DNA of 64,000 nucleotides from Thalassotalea sp. ND16A (GCF_000764205.1 NZ_JQDZ01000112.1:124001-188000); one strand, 5' to 3'; counted from the first letter of the stretch, positions 54,214 to 64,000 are shown. The notes: a model not told the origin generated them from the letters alone. Numbers and translations: made by a program.

Positions 54214-56409
54214 ATGAAAACGTTTTCTTTGAAGTATAGCCAGGAACAATTAAAACCTTTGTTGTTCGTGTTATTCGTTTCTGTGCTTGGCTTCGTAATA
54301 AATCTCTACCCGATACCGTTATTTACCGATTTGCACTTGATCATTGGTAATGCCGCGTTTGTTGTTGTTGCGATGCGCTTTGGTGTGCTCTACAGCTTAC
54401 TCTCAGCGTTAATCGTAACCACCGCCTTTGTCATTTCCTTTTCCCACCCTTTTGGTTATCTAACCTTTGGCTTAGAGGCCATTGTTATCGCCTTATTCAG
54501 AAGAAAAGGTTGGTACATATTATATGCGGATGTGTTGTACTGGTTATTTATTGGCATGCCGCTGACGGCGCTAATACTGTTTTATTTTAGCGATATGTCG
54601 GAGCAGGTTGGATTATTAACGCTAATAAAACAAGCATTTAATGGTTTGTTTTATACCAGCATAGCCGGTCTTATAGTCTATTTTTTCCCGAAAACTTTTG
54701 CTTTTACATTTCGCCAGCAGCCCCGGGTATTACGTACCTTTAAGGCGCAACTGGTTTATGCAACCAGTTTGGTAATCACTTTTTCGATTATGGCAACATC
54801 AATTTTTGTCACGAAAAGTGTACTCAATAGTCAGCATAAAATTATTGAAAAAAATATTGTTGAACATAAACAGTATTTGCAAATGCTGACGGAAAATTTT
54901 ATCGCCAAGCATGTGCAGGTCATTGAAGGCGCGGCAAACAGCTTACTCCTGCTAGGTAATGTCGATAAAACTAAACAACAGCAATTATTGCTAAATTATC
55001 ATCGCTACTCGCCAGATTTTAGAACCATGTTTTTGGCCGATAACAAAGGAAATATTTCTGCCAGTAGTCCACAACAATTATTACCGGGCTTGCTGCAGTC
55101 AGGCGAAACTCCAAACGTGTCATTTCGAGAATATTTTCAGGCCAACATGTCTTCCAATACGGTATTCATCTCCAAAGCGATACGAGGAAAAGGGTTTGGT
55201 GATGACCCCATTGTCTCAATCAGTAAGCCATTTTATTTAACCAATAATCCCAATGCAGACGGCATAGTACAAGGTTCGATAAACCTGTCCAACCTAGCTC
55301 AAATCATTCCTGAGAATTTACAAAGTGAGTTCTCTTTCGTTATTTCTGATGCGGCTAACTCGATTATTTACGCGTCAAAATCGCTAAACTTGGAAGTATT
55401 GAACGTATTTGAATACAAAAAAAAGCAAGACATTACCTTTAAAAATACCGGGCTGGTGGCACTACCGCAGAATGCTAATCCAGAAAATGCTGATACCGAT
55501 TACTTTCTCACTAAAGGGAAAACGCAACATGGTTGGAATCTTTATGTGTTATTTGATTCAAAAAAGGTTATCGCCTCGATTGAACGTGAATATCTATTGA
55601 CTTTCACCTTATTGTTTTTCGCCTTTTTAATCGCAATTGCTTTGGCGCAAAGAGTTGGCAAGCAAGTTACCCGGCCGTTAAAATTCATCATGAAGCAATT
55701 GCAGCAGTTTGAGGTGAATAACGAATTTGAGTTTAAACCGTTATACAGCAATTCATCGAAAGAGATTGTGTTGTTATATGATGAACTGCAACGGAACAAA
55801 AATGAGATCAATGAGCATAAGCGCAAGCTGGAAGATGAAGTAGCGCAGCGCACCAACGAGCTTAAATTAGCCAATGATAAACTCACTCAACTTGCGCAAA
55901 AAGATGGGCTGACCGGTATTTTTAATCGTCGTTATTTTGATGAGAATTTTTCTTTATTTCAAAAGCTGGCATTTCGTAATAAAAACTCATTGGCCGTGGC
56001 GATGTTGGATTTGGACAACTTTAAAGACATCAATGATGTACATGGTCATTTAACTGGTGATCAATGTTTGCGACTGGTTTCTGAAACCTTGTCAATTGAA
56101 TTTTCCCGAGCCACTGATTTAATTGCACGTTATGGCGGCGAAGAGTTCATTCTGGTGATAAATCAAATATCGGAACAAGATTTGCTCTCAAAACTGGAAA
56201 AGCTGCGTACCGCCATTGCCGAGTTGGTGATTTATAATGAAAACCAACAAAGCTTTAAAGTCACCGCAAGTATTGGCGCCGTGCTGGCGCCAGCATCATT
56301 TAGCCGAGATGCTGAGCAATGGATTAAAATTGCCGATCTCTGCCTATATAAGGCGAAAAACTCTGGTCGAAACACAATTAAGCTCGAAAATTTTACTGAA
56401 TTACTCTAG
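54214..56409 (+). CDS. Membrane diguanylate cyclase with Cache-type sensor
   Basis: This 731-residue membrane protein has a run of helices at residues about 15-165 (MASE-like), another helix near 180, then a periplasmic double-Cache-like sensor (about 205-445). A helix near 455, a HAMP-like segment, a coiled coil (NEINEHKRKLEDEVAQRTNEL) and a GGDEF domain follow. The catalytic site is RYGGEEF and the RATD five residues before it is an intact product-inhibition I-site, so active c-di-GMP synthesis is expected. LTGIFNRRYFDE and LDNFKDINDVHGH are typical. The start is the ATG at 54214; a TTG at 54151 is in frame. Confidence 0.88.
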   Translation: MKTFSLKYSQEQLKPLLFVLFVSVLGFVINLYPIPLFTDLHLIIGNAAFVVVAMRFGVLYSLLSALIVTTAFVISFSHPFGYLTFGLEAIVIALFRRKGWYILYADVLYWLFIGMPLTALILFYFSDMSEQVGLLTLIKQAFNGLFYTSIAGLIVYFFPKTFAFTFRQQPRVLRTFKAQLVYATSLVITFSIMATSIFVTKSVLNSQHKIIEKNIVEHKQYLQMLTENFIAKHVQVIEGAANSLLLLGNVDKTKQQQLLLNYHRYSPDFRTMFLADNKGNISASSPQQLLPGLLQSGETPNVSFREYFQANMSSNTVFISKAIRGKGFGDDPIVSISKPFYLTNNPNADGIVQGSINLSNLAQIIPENLQSEFSFVISDAANSIIYASKSLNLEVLNVFEYKKKQDITFKNTGLVALPQNANPENADTDYFLTKGKTQHGWNLYVLFDSKKVIASIEREYLLTFTLLFFAFLIAIALAQRVGKQVTRPLKFIMKQLQQFEVNNEFEFKPLYSNSSKEIVLLYDELQRNKNEINEHKRKLEDEVAQRTNELKLANDKLTQLAQKDGLTGIFNRRYFDENFSLFQKLAFRNKNSLAVAMLDLDNFKDINDVHGHLTGDQCLRLVSETLSIEFSRATDLIARYGGEEFILVINQISEQDLLSKLEKLRTAIAELVIYNENQQSFKVTASIGAVLAPASFSRDAEQWIKIADLCLYKAKNSGRNTIKLENFTELL

Positions 56410-56495
56410 TTTGATTATTCTTTATTGGTTCATTTACAGGTAAAATACTCGAGATTTTTTAATTGTGTTTAAGTGTCGTCGTTTTGGAGTAGTAA

Positions 56496-57353
56496 ATGAA
56501 TATTGATGGAAAACAGGCCGCAGCCGATTTACGCGCTGAATTAGCCGTAGAAGTGGCAACTATGCAAGCAGAGAGAAACATTACTCCAGGCTTAACCGTA
56601 GTCTTAGTGGGTGAAGATCCGGCTAGTCAGGTTTATGTTCGCAATAAAGTAAAACAAACTCGTGACATAGGAATGATTTCGAACGAGATCAAACTTGCAG
56701 ACAGCACCACTGAAGAAGAATTGTTGATGACACTGGCTAGCTTGAATAACGATGCCAGTGTGCACGGAATATTAGTACAACTGCCACTGCCTAAACACAT
56801 CAATGAACAAAAAATTATTGCCACAATCGCACCAGAAAAAGACGTTGATGGTTTTCATGCGATGAACTCTGGCCGTTTGTTAAACGGTGAAAGTGACGCT
56901 CTCGTGCCGTGCACTCCACAAGGCTGTGTGATTTTAGCGAAACGTCATTTAGGTGATGATTTATCGGGTAAGCACGCCGTCATTATTGGCCGTTCTAACA
57001 TTGTTGGCAAACCGGTCAGTATTTTATTTTTACAAGAAAACTGTACCGTAACCATAGCCCATTCCCGAACACAAGATTTACCGGCTATCTGTCGCCAGGC
57101 TGACATCTTGGTTGCCGCCGTTGGGCGTCCAGAATTTGTTAAAGCCGATTGGGTAAAAGCAGGTGCTACTGTGATTGATGTCGGCATTAACCGTATTGAA
57201 CGCGATGGTAAAAATAAATTGGTTGGCGATGTGGATTTTGCTGATGTACAAGATAAATGTTCAGGTATCACGCCGGTACCCGGCGGTGTTGGCCCAATGA
57301 CCATTGCTTGTTTGCTAAAAAATACGGTAGCAGCGGCAAAAAATTACGGTTAA
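56496..57353 (+). CDS. folD: Bifunctional methylenetetrahydrofolate dehydrogenase/cyclohydrolase
   Basis: FolD interconverts 5,10-methylene- and 10-formyl-tetrahydrofolate. The 285 residues show [22 protein letters not shown] (with the catalytic Lys), [28 protein letters not shown] and [11 protein letters not shown], all FolD signatures. It is monocistronic, followed by a repeat-rich gap and a terminator. Confidence 0.96.
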   Translation: MNIDGKQAAADLRAELAVEVATMQAERNITPGLTVVLVGEDPASQVYVRNKVKQTRDIGMISNEIKLADSTTEEELLMTLASLNNDASVHGILVQLPLPKHINEQKIIATIAPEKDVDGFHAMNSGRLLNGESDALVPCTPQGCVILAKRHLGDDLSGKHAVIIGRSNIVGKPVSILFLQENCTVTIAHSRTQDLPAICRQADILVAAVGRPEFVKADWVKAGATVIDVGINRIERDGKNKLVGDVDFADVQDKCSGITPVPGGVGPMTIACLLKNTVAAAKNYG

Positions 57354-57393
57354 TTCGGCCTCTATTTATATTTGAAGTGGCTTAAATCGCATC

Positions 57394-57595
57394 TAATCAC
57401 CCTCTAAAGGCTTCCTCGATAATTGCTTCTGCATTATTCTCGGCTTTGGCATCCTGCGTCGCTCTACTTTCTGCATCCATGCAGTCGTACCTACGTACGT
57501 CTTGTACTAGTGCCTGTCGGGTATAAGCACATCCATGTGCAAACATTCCCTATCCACCTTCCATGGCTCGGGAATATAAGCATCCTTGTGCAAAA
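57394..57595 (-). repeat. Terminator-linked dispersed repeat, interrupted inverted copies
   Basis: TAATCACCCTCTAAAGGC (from 57394) matches the far end of the repeat at 3037. Its other part, GCCTGTCGGGTATAAGCACA (57511-57530), is displaced by about 95 bp of unrelated sequence. A second partial copy (GGGAATATAAGCATCCTTGTG, 57570-57590) lies next to the terminator. This accounts for most of the folD-mmsA gap; no gene is visible there. Confidence 0.6.
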
Positions 57596-57620
57596 ATGCC
57601 GCAAATAATGCGGCATTTTT
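57592..57620. terminator. Bidirectional terminator between folD and mmsA
   Basis: AAAAATGCCGCA / TGCGGCATTTTT, a perfect 12-bp stem with loop AATAA, gives T-runs on both strands. Confidence 0.93.
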
Positions 57621-57628
57621 CGTTATAT

Positions 57629-57672
57629 AATCTGAACTCGGGATGTGCGTATTGCTTTACCTGGTTCAGGTT
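57629..57672. repeat. Inverted-repeat element with AACCTGAACTC ends, copy 2
   Basis: AATCTGAACTC-GGGATG begins the element and GGTTCAGGTT ends it; similar to the copies at 44001 and 59217. Confidence 0.55.
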
Positions 57673-57688
57673 ATTTACCAATAAACAA

Positions 57689-59188
57689 TTATAAACTGAT
57701 AGTGGTATGTACTTTGTCGCCTTCTTGATGATCGGGTTCAAACCAACGAGAAGTAACGCTTTTAGTTTGTGTCCAGAACTGCGTTACTTGCTTACCGTTA
57801 GGACCTAAGTCACCTAATTTAGACGCGCGTGAGCCAGTAAACGAGAAGTAAGCAACCGGCACAGGAATCGGCACATTAATGCCAATTTGACCCACATCGA
57901 TGTCATTTTCGTATTTACGGGCAACAAAGCCAGAAGAGGTGAAGATTGAAGTACCGTTACCGTTAGGGTTGGCATTGATGATAGCAATGGCTTCATCTAA
58001 AGTTTCAACTTCTAATACACATAACGCCGGGCCGAATATTTCTTGCGTATAAATGTCCATATCGGTAGTAACACCAGAGAACATTGTTGGGCCAACAAAA
58101 TTACCTTTCTCAAAACCTGGAACCACAACATTACGGCCGTCGACTAATAGATTGGCCCCTTGTTCAACACCCGAATCGAGTAACTTGATGATGCGTTGTT
58201 TCGCTTGTGGCGACACTACCGGACCTAAATCTGCAGCACGGTTGGTACCGGCATCAATGACCATAGTTTTCGCTTTTTCGGCAATCTCAGGTAACCAGCT
58301 ACGAGTTTCACCCACTAAAATGGTTACCGGGTTCGCCATACAACGTTGACCCGCGGCACCGAATGCAGAACCTAGTAAATCGTTTATTGCTCGGTTTTTG
58401 TTGGCATCAGGCATGATCACCATATGGTTTTTCGCGCCCATCATACATTGTGCACGCTTACCGTGTTTGCTGGCGTGATTATAAATGTGCGTACCAACAC
58501 CGGTTGAACCGATAAATGATACGGCTTTTACCGCATCGTGTTCAATAATGCGGTTCACTACCTCTGGACCACCGTGAACTACGTTAAGCACACCTGCTGG
58601 CACGCCCGCTTGTAGCGCAAGCTCAACCATTAACATGGTAGCAGATGGATCTTGTTCAGAGGGCTTTAAAACAAAAGTGTTACCGCAAGCAATTGCCGCT
58701 GGAAACATAAACGCCGGCAACATAACCGGGAAGTTAAATGCAGTAATACCAGCGCCGACACCTAAAGGCTTGTTTAAGGTATAAACATCGACACCGGTTG
58801 CGGCATTGTTGGCCATTTCACCAAGTTGTAAACGGGTAATTGCACAGGCGTTTTCTACAGCTTCCAAGGCACGACCCACTTCACCTTCGGCATCGGGTAA
58901 AGTCTTGCCGTGTTCTAAGGTGATCAGTTCAGCGATTTCAGCGGTATTTGCGTCCAGCAATTGTTGAAACTTAAGCATAATGCGCATACGTTTGGTTAAC
59001 GACACTTTGCTCCAGCTTTTGAACGCCTCATGCGCGCTCGCAATTGCCGCATCAACCTCGTCAATGGTCGCCATCGGTACTTGCGCCACAACGTCTTGTG
59101 TTGCCGGGTTTAATACGTCTAACCAATGTTCAGATTTTGAAATAACTTTTTCACCACCGATAATCAGTGGAATTTGGCGAACTGTCAT
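57689..59188 (-). CDS. mmsA: Methylmalonate-semialdehyde dehydrogenase (CoA-acylating)
   Basis: This 499-residue aldehyde dehydrogenase of the MmsA type oxidises methylmalonate or malonate semialdehyde with CoA to propionyl- or acetyl-CoA in valine, inositol or beta-alanine breakdown. [33 protein letters not shown] is distinctive (N in FNFP), [13 protein letters not shown] follows and the catalytic cysteine is in GQRCMAN. No other valine genes are adjacent in this window. It is divergent from a LysR gene with 240 bp between starts, so LysR control is likely. Confidence 0.92.
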   Translation of the reverse strand: MTVRQIPLIIGGEKVISKSEHWLDVLNPATQDVVAQVPMATIDEVDAAIASAHEAFKSWSKVSLTKRMRIMLKFQQLLDANTAEIAELITLEHGKTLPDAEGEVGRALEAVENACAITRLQLGEMANNAATGVDVYTLNKPLGVGAGITAFNFPVMLPAFMFPAAIACGNTFVLKPSEQDPSATMLMVELALQAGVPAGVLNVVHGGPEVVNRIIEHDAVKAVSFIGSTGVGTHIYNHASKHGKRAQCMMGAKNHMVIMPDANKNRAINDLLGSAFGAAGQRCMANPVTILVGETRSWLPEIAEKAKTMVIDAGTNRAADLGPVVSPQAKQRIIKLLDSGVEQGANLLVDGRNVVVPGFEKGNFVGPTMFSGVTTDMDIYTQEIFGPALCVLEVETLDEAIAIINANPNGNGTSIFTSSGFVARKYENDIDVGQIGINVPIPVPVAYFSFTGSRASKLGDLGPNGKQVTQFWTQTKSVTSRWFEPDHQEGDKVHTTISL

Positions 59189-59216
59189 TACTCGCTTCCT
59201 TTTAATAAATGTTTAT

Positions 59217-59264
59217 TAACCTGACCAATGGATCATGAGTGCTGCTTATCCCGAGTTCAGGTTA
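59217..59264. repeat. Inverted-repeat element with AACCTGAACTC ends, copy 3
   Basis: TAACCTGACC begins and GAGTTCAGGTTA ends a 48-bp element containing GTGCTGCTTATCCC, within the mmsA/LysR divergent region. It could influence the promoters by position. Confidence 0.6.
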
Positions 59265-59428
59265 CCTACCAAACGCGCTGTTGCTCTGGCTTTAAGGTTG
59301 TACTTAGGATAGACGCTTAGTTACCGCTTAACAATAGTGTGAGCGCAAGGTCTTGTTGCAAAAATGCAAGACGTTCGGTTTTTGTTTTGCTACACTCATA
59401 TACCAAACAGACTTAGCCTTGGTGTTTA

Positions 59429-60325
59429 ATGAATTGGGATGATATAAAAATATTTTTACAAGTCGCTCGCACTGGCAAGCTTGCTTTGGCTGCCCGTAAT
59501 CTGAAAGTGGATTCATCTACGGTGTCACGGCGATTGCATCATTTAGAGAAATCTCTGGAAGTCAGTTTGTTTGAACGCGGCGCAGACGGTCATTTGCTCA
59601 CCGTTGAAGGCCAGCAACTGATGCAAACGGCCAAGCGGATGGAGCAAAATCTGCAATCATCGGTGGCTTCATTGCAAGGCATCAATAAAGGCGATTCGGG
59701 CAATGTCCGGCTGGGCACAACGGAAGCGTTTGGTAGCTTTTTTCTGGCAACAAAAATGCGCAATTTTGCCACTTTGGCGCCAAAAATTAGTGTCGATATT
59801 CTCACCTTTTCACGTCAGGTAAATCTCACTCGTTATGAAGCCGATATTGCCATCAATGTCGGCAAGCCAGAAAAAACCTCGATGGTGGTGAGCAAGCTTT
59901 GTGATTATCGGTTAAAACTTTATGCCAGCAATATTTATTTAAGAAACAACCCGATCACCAAAAAATCAGATTTAAACCAGCAGACCTGGATAGCCTACGT
60001 TGAACATCTCGATTTTAGTGAACAACTGTCTCACGTAAAAGATCTGGCTCCCGATGTTGTCCCTATTTTAAAAAGTTCTAGCGTGATCAGTCAGTATTTG
60101 GCGGTAAAAAGTGGTTTGGGAGTTGCGGTGTTGCCTTGCTTTATGGCCGATTTAGACCCGGAATTGAAGCCGCTACTCGATGATGAAATTGATATTGTCC
60201 GACAGTTTTATTTGATCGCGCAAGCCGACCGAAAAAGAATTGCCCGAGTGGAAATGCTGTGGAACTTTATTAAAAAAACGGCAAAAACCAATCAAGCGTT
60301 GTTGATGGGCAACAGACGTGTTTAA
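59429..60325 (+). CDS. LysR-family regulator, divergent from mmsA
   Basis: This 298-residue LysR-type regulator has an N-terminal helix-turn-helix (DIKIFLQVARTGKLALAARNLKVDSSTVSRRLHHLEKSLEVSLFER) and an effector domain from about 85 (VRLGTTEAFGSFFLATKM). The spacing and divergent orientation suggest that it controls mmsA. SSTVSRRLHHLE is typical of the AmpR/GcvA-like branch that works on amino-acid or small-acid pathways. A hairpin ATCACAG/CTGTGAT (60395-60420) follows the gene. Confidence 0.85.
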   Translation: MNWDDIKIFLQVARTGKLALAARNLKVDSSTVSRRLHHLEKSLEVSLFERGADGHLLTVEGQQLMQTAKRMEQNLQSSVASLQGINKGDSGNVRLGTTEAFGSFFLATKMRNFATLAPKISVDILTFSRQVNLTRYEADIAINVGKPEKTSMVVSKLCDYRLKLYASNIYLRNNPITKKSDLNQQTWIAYVEHLDFSEQLSHVKDLAPDVVPILKSSSVISQYLAVKSGLGVAVLPCFMADLDPELKPLLDDEIDIVRQFYLIAQADRKRIARVEMLWNFIKKTAKTNQALLMGNRRV

Positions 60326-60969
60326 TTGCGACCAATCGCATTGAGCAACATGGCGTAGATAAAGCTTCAACACTAAACTTCCCTTCCTCAGCAGATCACA
60401 GGTAGTTAAAAATCTGTGATGAACTGTCTAAATGGCGGATGTCAACACTCACTTGCTAATTAAAAAAACTTATTCACCAATAAAAATTATTTATCTTATC
60501 TGTCTTACCGATAAGGATGATTGTCAGTGTATTTGAGCAAATAAGGTGGGATGCCGTTTTTCACTAACTATTCATCGTTAATTTAAAGTCGGATTTTTCA
60601 TTTAACAGTAAAATAACTGATTTATATGCTTATTAACCCATTTTTTGCTTTTTTACATAAATGGTCTACGCTAGTTAAATTAAACTATATATTCCAGTTA
60701 AGTAGTTAATTATCGGCGTTATTTTTGAGCTTTCGCGCTCATGGAACGGATGGTTTTTGCCCGGCCGACAAGGTTGAACTTAACTTGTGTGGCAAGAATT
60801 TGTTACATAATAGCGTTTTTATCGCTGTTAAGCTGTTGTAAATGAATTGTTACTAGCGTATAAAAAAAGGGAGTTGGAAAATAAAAATAAAAAGTCGACC
60901 GAATAAAAATTTAAATAAAATCGAATAAAATCAAATGAAAACTAAACATAAAACTCTAGGGAGAACAAC
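60326..60969. promoter_or_regulatory. Long intergenic region upstream of the TonB-dependent receptor
   Basis: This 644-bp gap has no gene I can support. It contains the hairpin at 60395-60420, very AT-rich DNA, and a purine-rich leader with repeated AATAAAAT blocks (60890-60940) just before the receptor. A long regulated promoter or leader is likely. No Fur-like or other palindrome is convincing. Confidence 0.4.
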
Positions 60970-63537
60970 ATGTCTGGTAAATTTCCAGTGAGAAATTTAG
61001 CGCTTGCCATCGGTATAGCACTAGGTAGTCAACCAGTATTCGCAGCTGAGGAAGGGGAAGCTGTTGTCGATGAAAATATTGAACAAATTGTCGTTGTCGG
61101 CTCACGCGCCGCACCACGTTCGGTAGCCGATTCACCAGTACCAGTAGATGTGATCGACGGTGATGAACTGGCCAAGTCGGGCGGTTCAGATATGCTCGAT
61201 ATGCTAGTAAGTTCCATTCCATCATTTAACGTTCGCGCTCAGCCAATCTCTGATGCAGCATCATTAATCAAGCCAGTAAACCTTCGTGGTTTATCTTCAG
61301 ATTCAACCTTAATTTTAGTGAATGGCAAACGTCGTCATCGTGCTTCAGTTATTGCCTTCCAGGGTGGTGGTGTTAACGATGGTGCACAAGGCCCAGATAT
61401 TTCCGTGATCCCGTCGGTTGCCTTGAAACAAGTGGAAGTTCTACGTGATGGCGCAGCAGCGCAATACGGTTCAGATGCCATTGCCGGCGTGATGAACTTT
61501 GTCTTAAAAGACGATAGGGATGGTGGTTCCATGTCGGTTAAATATGGCGAGTATAGCGAAGGCGATGGTGGTTTAACCATTGTTGACGGTAATATCGGCT
61601 TACCATTAACGGATGATGGCTTTGCCAACTTTAGCTTCCAATTGAAAAATGCCGATGCCACCAGCCGCAGTGTCCAACGTCCAGATGCTGCTGGTTTGAT
61701 CGCGGCTGGTAATACAGCTGTTGGTGACCCTGCACAAATTTGGGGTAACCCGGAAATTGAAGACGATATTACTATTTTTGGTAACATTGGTCTTGATTTA
61801 GGCGACGATAAAGAATTCTACCTTTTCGGTAACTATTCAGAACGTGATGTCACCGGTGGTTTCTATTATCGTAACCCGCACAATCGTGGTAACGTGTACT
61901 CAATTGATAGCGGTGAAACGTTATTAGTGGGGGATGTCGCTCAGGCCTCTGGTGCAGCTAGAACTTGTGCTGTTGTTCCTGCCAATGTCCCTAATGTTCT
62001 TGATACCCAAGCGTATATGGATATGGTTGCCGATCCAAACTGTTTCTCGATGAACCAAATCTTCCCAGGCGGTTACACCCCGGCGTTCGGTGGTAATATC
62101 ACCGATACTTCATTAACCATGGGAACCAGAGGTGATATTAAAACGGGTGTTTTAGCCGATTGGACCTTTGATTTAAGCGGCTCTGTCGGTCGCAGTGAGT
62201 CTTCGTTTAATCTAAAAAATACCCTCAACCCGTCGTTAGGTCTTGATACCCCTACCTCATTTGATACCGGTAAATACATCCAGTTAGAAAAAACCTTTAA
62301 CTTTGATTTAGTGCGCGGAATCGATGTTGGTATGTATGAAGATCTCAACTTTGCTACGGGTCTGGAATGGCGCGAAGAGAGCTTTGAGATTATTTCTGGT
62401 GAAGAAAATTCCTGGAAAGCTGGGCCTTATGCCGATCAGGGCTTTAACATAGGTTCACATGGTTTCAAAGGTTTTGGTCCCGAATCACAAGGTCTCGATG
62501 TTCGTCGAAATATTGCCGCCTATGTCGATGTTGAAGCCTATGTGTCTGAGGATCTGATGTTAGGTGCTGCGGTACGCTATGAAGATTTCAATACTTTTGG
62601 TAGTACCACAGATTATAAATTAACGGCTCAGTTTTCGTTAACCGATGAGTTATCATTCCGTGCCTCACACAGTACCGGCTTTAGAGCACCTACGGTTGGC
62701 CAGGCGAATGTGGTAAACACCCAAACCTCATTGGTTAATGGCGAGTTAATACAAACCTTCCTGGCTCCGCCTACCGCGGCATTATCGGAGTTTTATGGTG
62801 GTAAAGAATTAACCCCTGAAGAATCAACCAGTTTCGCCGGTGGTTTGGTCTATCAAGATGGTGGCTTTTTCATGACGGTGGATTACTACACCATTGAAGT
62901 CACCGATCGTTTAGCCCAATCGAGCCAAATCGATGTGTTGCCGGAAGATTATGAAGAACTTGAAGCATTGGGCGTACAAAACCCTGAGTTAATTTCTGCA
63001 GTAACTTATTTTGCCAATGATTTTGATACCACCACTCAAGGTCTAGACGTTGTAGCCAACTACGCGATGGAATTATTCGATGGTGATACAGCATTCAGTT
63101 TTGCTTATAACTGGAACGAAACGACGGTAGATGCGTTTAACCCTGAAACTACAGATGAAGGTAAAGTGCGTCGTCTAGAAGAAGGTATGCCAGATCATCG
63201 TGCCACGTTTACCGTGTCACAAAGCTGGGATAACGTTAGCATGTTTGTTCGTGGTAATTACTTTGGCGAATATTTTGCGGTACATGCCGATGATACGTCT
63301 GAATTCTGGTCTGAGACTGCTGATGCGGCAGTTACCCTTGATGCCGAAGTGAGCTATTACGTAAATGAGAGTATTACTCTGACTGTTGGCGGCAACAACT
63401 TGTTAGATCAAGAAGCAGAAGAGTTACAAAAAGGCGAAGATGGCGCTTATGGTGTCGTTGGTGCTAAATTTTACGAAAGTGGTCCGTTTGATTACAACGG
63501 TGCATTCTACTACGTAAAAGCGACTTATAACTTCTAA
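60970..63537 (+). CDS. TonB-dependent outer-membrane receptor
   Basis: This 855-residue receptor has a signal peptide (MSGKFPVRNLALAIGIALGSQPVFA), a TonB box region (IEQIVVVGSRAAPRS), a plug domain (about 55-170 with NLRGLSSDSTLILVNGKRRH and GAAAQYGSDAIAGVMNFVLK) and a 22-strand barrel. It ends YYVKATYNF with terminal Phe. SRAAPRSVADSPVPVDVIDGDEL is typical of the large marine receptors for carbohydrates or metabolites rather than of siderophore receptors, but the ligand is unknown. CTAGGGAGAAC precedes the ATG. It stands alone. Confidence 0.9.
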   Translation: MSGKFPVRNLALAIGIALGSQPVFAAEEGEAVVDENIEQIVVVGSRAAPRSVADSPVPVDVIDGDELAKSGGSDMLDMLVSSIPSFNVRAQPISDAASLIKPVNLRGLSSDSTLILVNGKRRHRASVIAFQGGGVNDGAQGPDISVIPSVALKQVEVLRDGAAAQYGSDAIAGVMNFVLKDDRDGGSMSVKYGEYSEGDGGLTIVDGNIGLPLTDDGFANFSFQLKNADATSRSVQRPDAAGLIAAGNTAVGDPAQIWGNPEIEDDITIFGNIGLDLGDDKEFYLFGNYSERDVTGGFYYRNPHNRGNVYSIDSGETLLVGDVAQASGAARTCAVVPANVPNVLDTQAYMDMVADPNCFSMNQIFPGGYTPAFGGNITDTSLTMGTRGDIKTGVLADWTFDLSGSVGRSESSFNLKNTLNPSLGLDTPTSFDTGKYIQLEKTFNFDLVRGIDVGMYEDLNFATGLEWREESFEIISGEENSWKAGPYADQGFNIGSHGFKGFGPESQGLDVRRNIAAYVDVEAYVSEDLMLGAAVRYEDFNTFGSTTDYKLTAQFSLTDELSFRASHSTGFRAPTVGQANVVNTQTSLVNGELIQTFLAPPTAALSEFYGGKELTPEESTSFAGGLVYQDGGFFMTVDYYTIEVTDRLAQSSQIDVLPEDYEELEALGVQNPELISAVTYFANDFDTTTQGLDVVANYAMELFDGDTAFSFAYNWNETTVDAFNPETTDEGKVRRLEEGMPDHRATFTVSQSWDNVSMFVRGNYFGEYFAVHADDTSEFWSETADAAVTLDAEVSYYVNESITLTVGGNNLLDQEAEELQKGEDGAYGVVGAKFYESGPFDYNGAFYYVKATYNF

Positions 63538-63557
63538 TCTTATTAAAAGTTAACCAT

Positions 63558-63587
63558 TAAAAAACCTGCTTCGGCAGGTTTTTTTGT
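63558..63587 (+). terminator. Terminator after the TonB-dependent receptor
   Basis: AACCTGC-TTCG-GCAGGTT (63563-63580) with a stable UUCG-type loop, A's before and seven T's after. Confidence 0.93.
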
Positions 63588-63624
63588 ACATGGATGTATT
63601 TATACTCGGCAGGAAATACGCCTT
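63586..63624 (+). repeat. Terminator-linked dispersed repeat, degenerate copy
   Basis: GTACATGGATGTATTTATAC and TCGGCAGGAAATACGCC follow the T-run, in the same position relative to the terminator as the copies at 3037 and 32856. Confidence 0.65.
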
Positions 63625-63648
63625 TTTTTGGGGGATAGCCGTTAACTT

Positions 63649-63840
63649 TTACAGTTCCCACTCGTCTTCGTCCAGTAATTCTTTAAGGCGCTTCTTTTCC
63701 AGCAATTCGTCAATACGTTTACGGGTTTTCGCACAATCGATGCCACCTTGGTCGTTATCAGTATTTGCTGATACATCGTCTTGATAATCATCGTCACTAA
63801 GGCCTAATTCGGCATCTTCAATAATTTTGCTGCGAGACAT
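63649..63840 (-). CDS. Small acidic protein, PA3496-like
   Basis: This 63-residue protein has an acidic, poorly conserved N-terminus (SDDDYQDDVSANTDND) and a helical C-terminus with AKTRKRIDELLEKKRLKELLDEDEWEL, which resembles the end of small PA3496-type proteins. That family is loosely linked to envelope integrity; the assignment is tentative. A GAGGGGAAGTAG ribosome-binding site precedes the ATG, supporting a real gene. The last 160 bases of the window, upstream of it, hold no further gene that I can see. Confidence 0.6.
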   Translation of the reverse strand: MSRSKIIEDAELGLSDDDYQDDVSANTDNDQGGIDCAKTRKRIDELLEKKRLKELLDEDEWEL

Positions 63841-64000
63841 TACTACTTCCCCTCTCTACCAAACAAACAATAATAAGAATACAAATGCGGTGATCGAAGA
63901 TTTCACCCTCTGTAATTTGAAAAATAGGAAAGTTTATTGCTTACGTCAAACAATAAATTAACAAATTTGTTCGACTGCCTTAGTTTTGTTCGAACCTTAG

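Noticed and set aside
57423..57608. Short open frame between folD and mmsA
   Set aside because: It lies over dispersed repeats and the terminator stem and has no protein-like composition.

Overview
The window is one continuous stretch of a gammaproteobacterial chromosome. Gene order and protein character point to a marine Alteromonadales bacterium, most likely Colwelliaceae (Thalassotalea/Colwellia-like). The support is the hldE-lpxL-glnE end, the tolC/nudF/yqiB/cpdA/yqiA/parE neighbourhood, parC-plsC-rraB, valS-holC-pepA divergent from lptFG, and xseA divergent from guaBA. Further support comes from AT-rich intergenic DNA, a large TonB-dependent receptor, a BCCT transporter and an ArsJ-type arsenic operon. 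The genus is inferred from style only; no search was possible.

Layout. 1-9.4 kb is conserved core: glnE 3' end, lpxL-like acyltransferase, hldE, tolC, nudF, yqiB, cpdA, yqiA, parE. 9.5-29 kb is an accessory block separating parE from parC. It holds a SYLF-domain lipoprotein, a decaying fdhD/fdhF-like pair, an uncharacterised catabolic cluster (an unknown 569-aa protein, a DUF3726-like protein, a 59-aa peptide, LysR, aldehyde dehydrogenase, a non-canonical M19 protein, a BCCT transporter and RidA), two further transporters, a porin, a second SYLF-like protein and an arsR-GAPDH-arsJ-VOC operon. 29-48.9 kb returns to core genes: parC, plsC, rraB, valS-holC-pepA, lptF-lptG, xseA, guaB-guaA. A few envelope proteins lie among them. 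49-64 kb holds a tRNA-Phe, small conserved proteins, an EF-hand protein, a transporter fused to a solute-binding domain, a diguanylate cyclase, folD, mmsA with a LysR regulator, and a TonB-dependent receptor.

Working together. hldE and the lpxL-like gene build LPS, and lptF/lptG export it. parE and parC form topoisomerase IV. guaB and guaA make GMP. The arsenic operon has the parts to convert arsenate to 1-arseno-3-phosphoglycerate (GAPDH) and export it (ArsJ) under ArsR control at a 23-bp perfect palindrome. The 12.5-21.2 kb cluster looks like uptake of a betaine-type compound and its conversion through imine and aldehyde intermediates. The substrate is unknown, and this is the best candidate in the window for an undescribed pathway.

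Structure beyond genes. The 3' end of guaA with a terminator is present three times in tandem (227-bp period). A 195-bp tandem duplication has made a chimeric cpdA/yqiA mini-ORF. A terminator-linked short repeat family occurs at five or more places on both strands, alongside an inverted-repeat family (AACCTGAACTC ends) and one cloverleaf-like palindromic element. Most intergenic gaps between convergent genes hold a clear bidirectional terminator.
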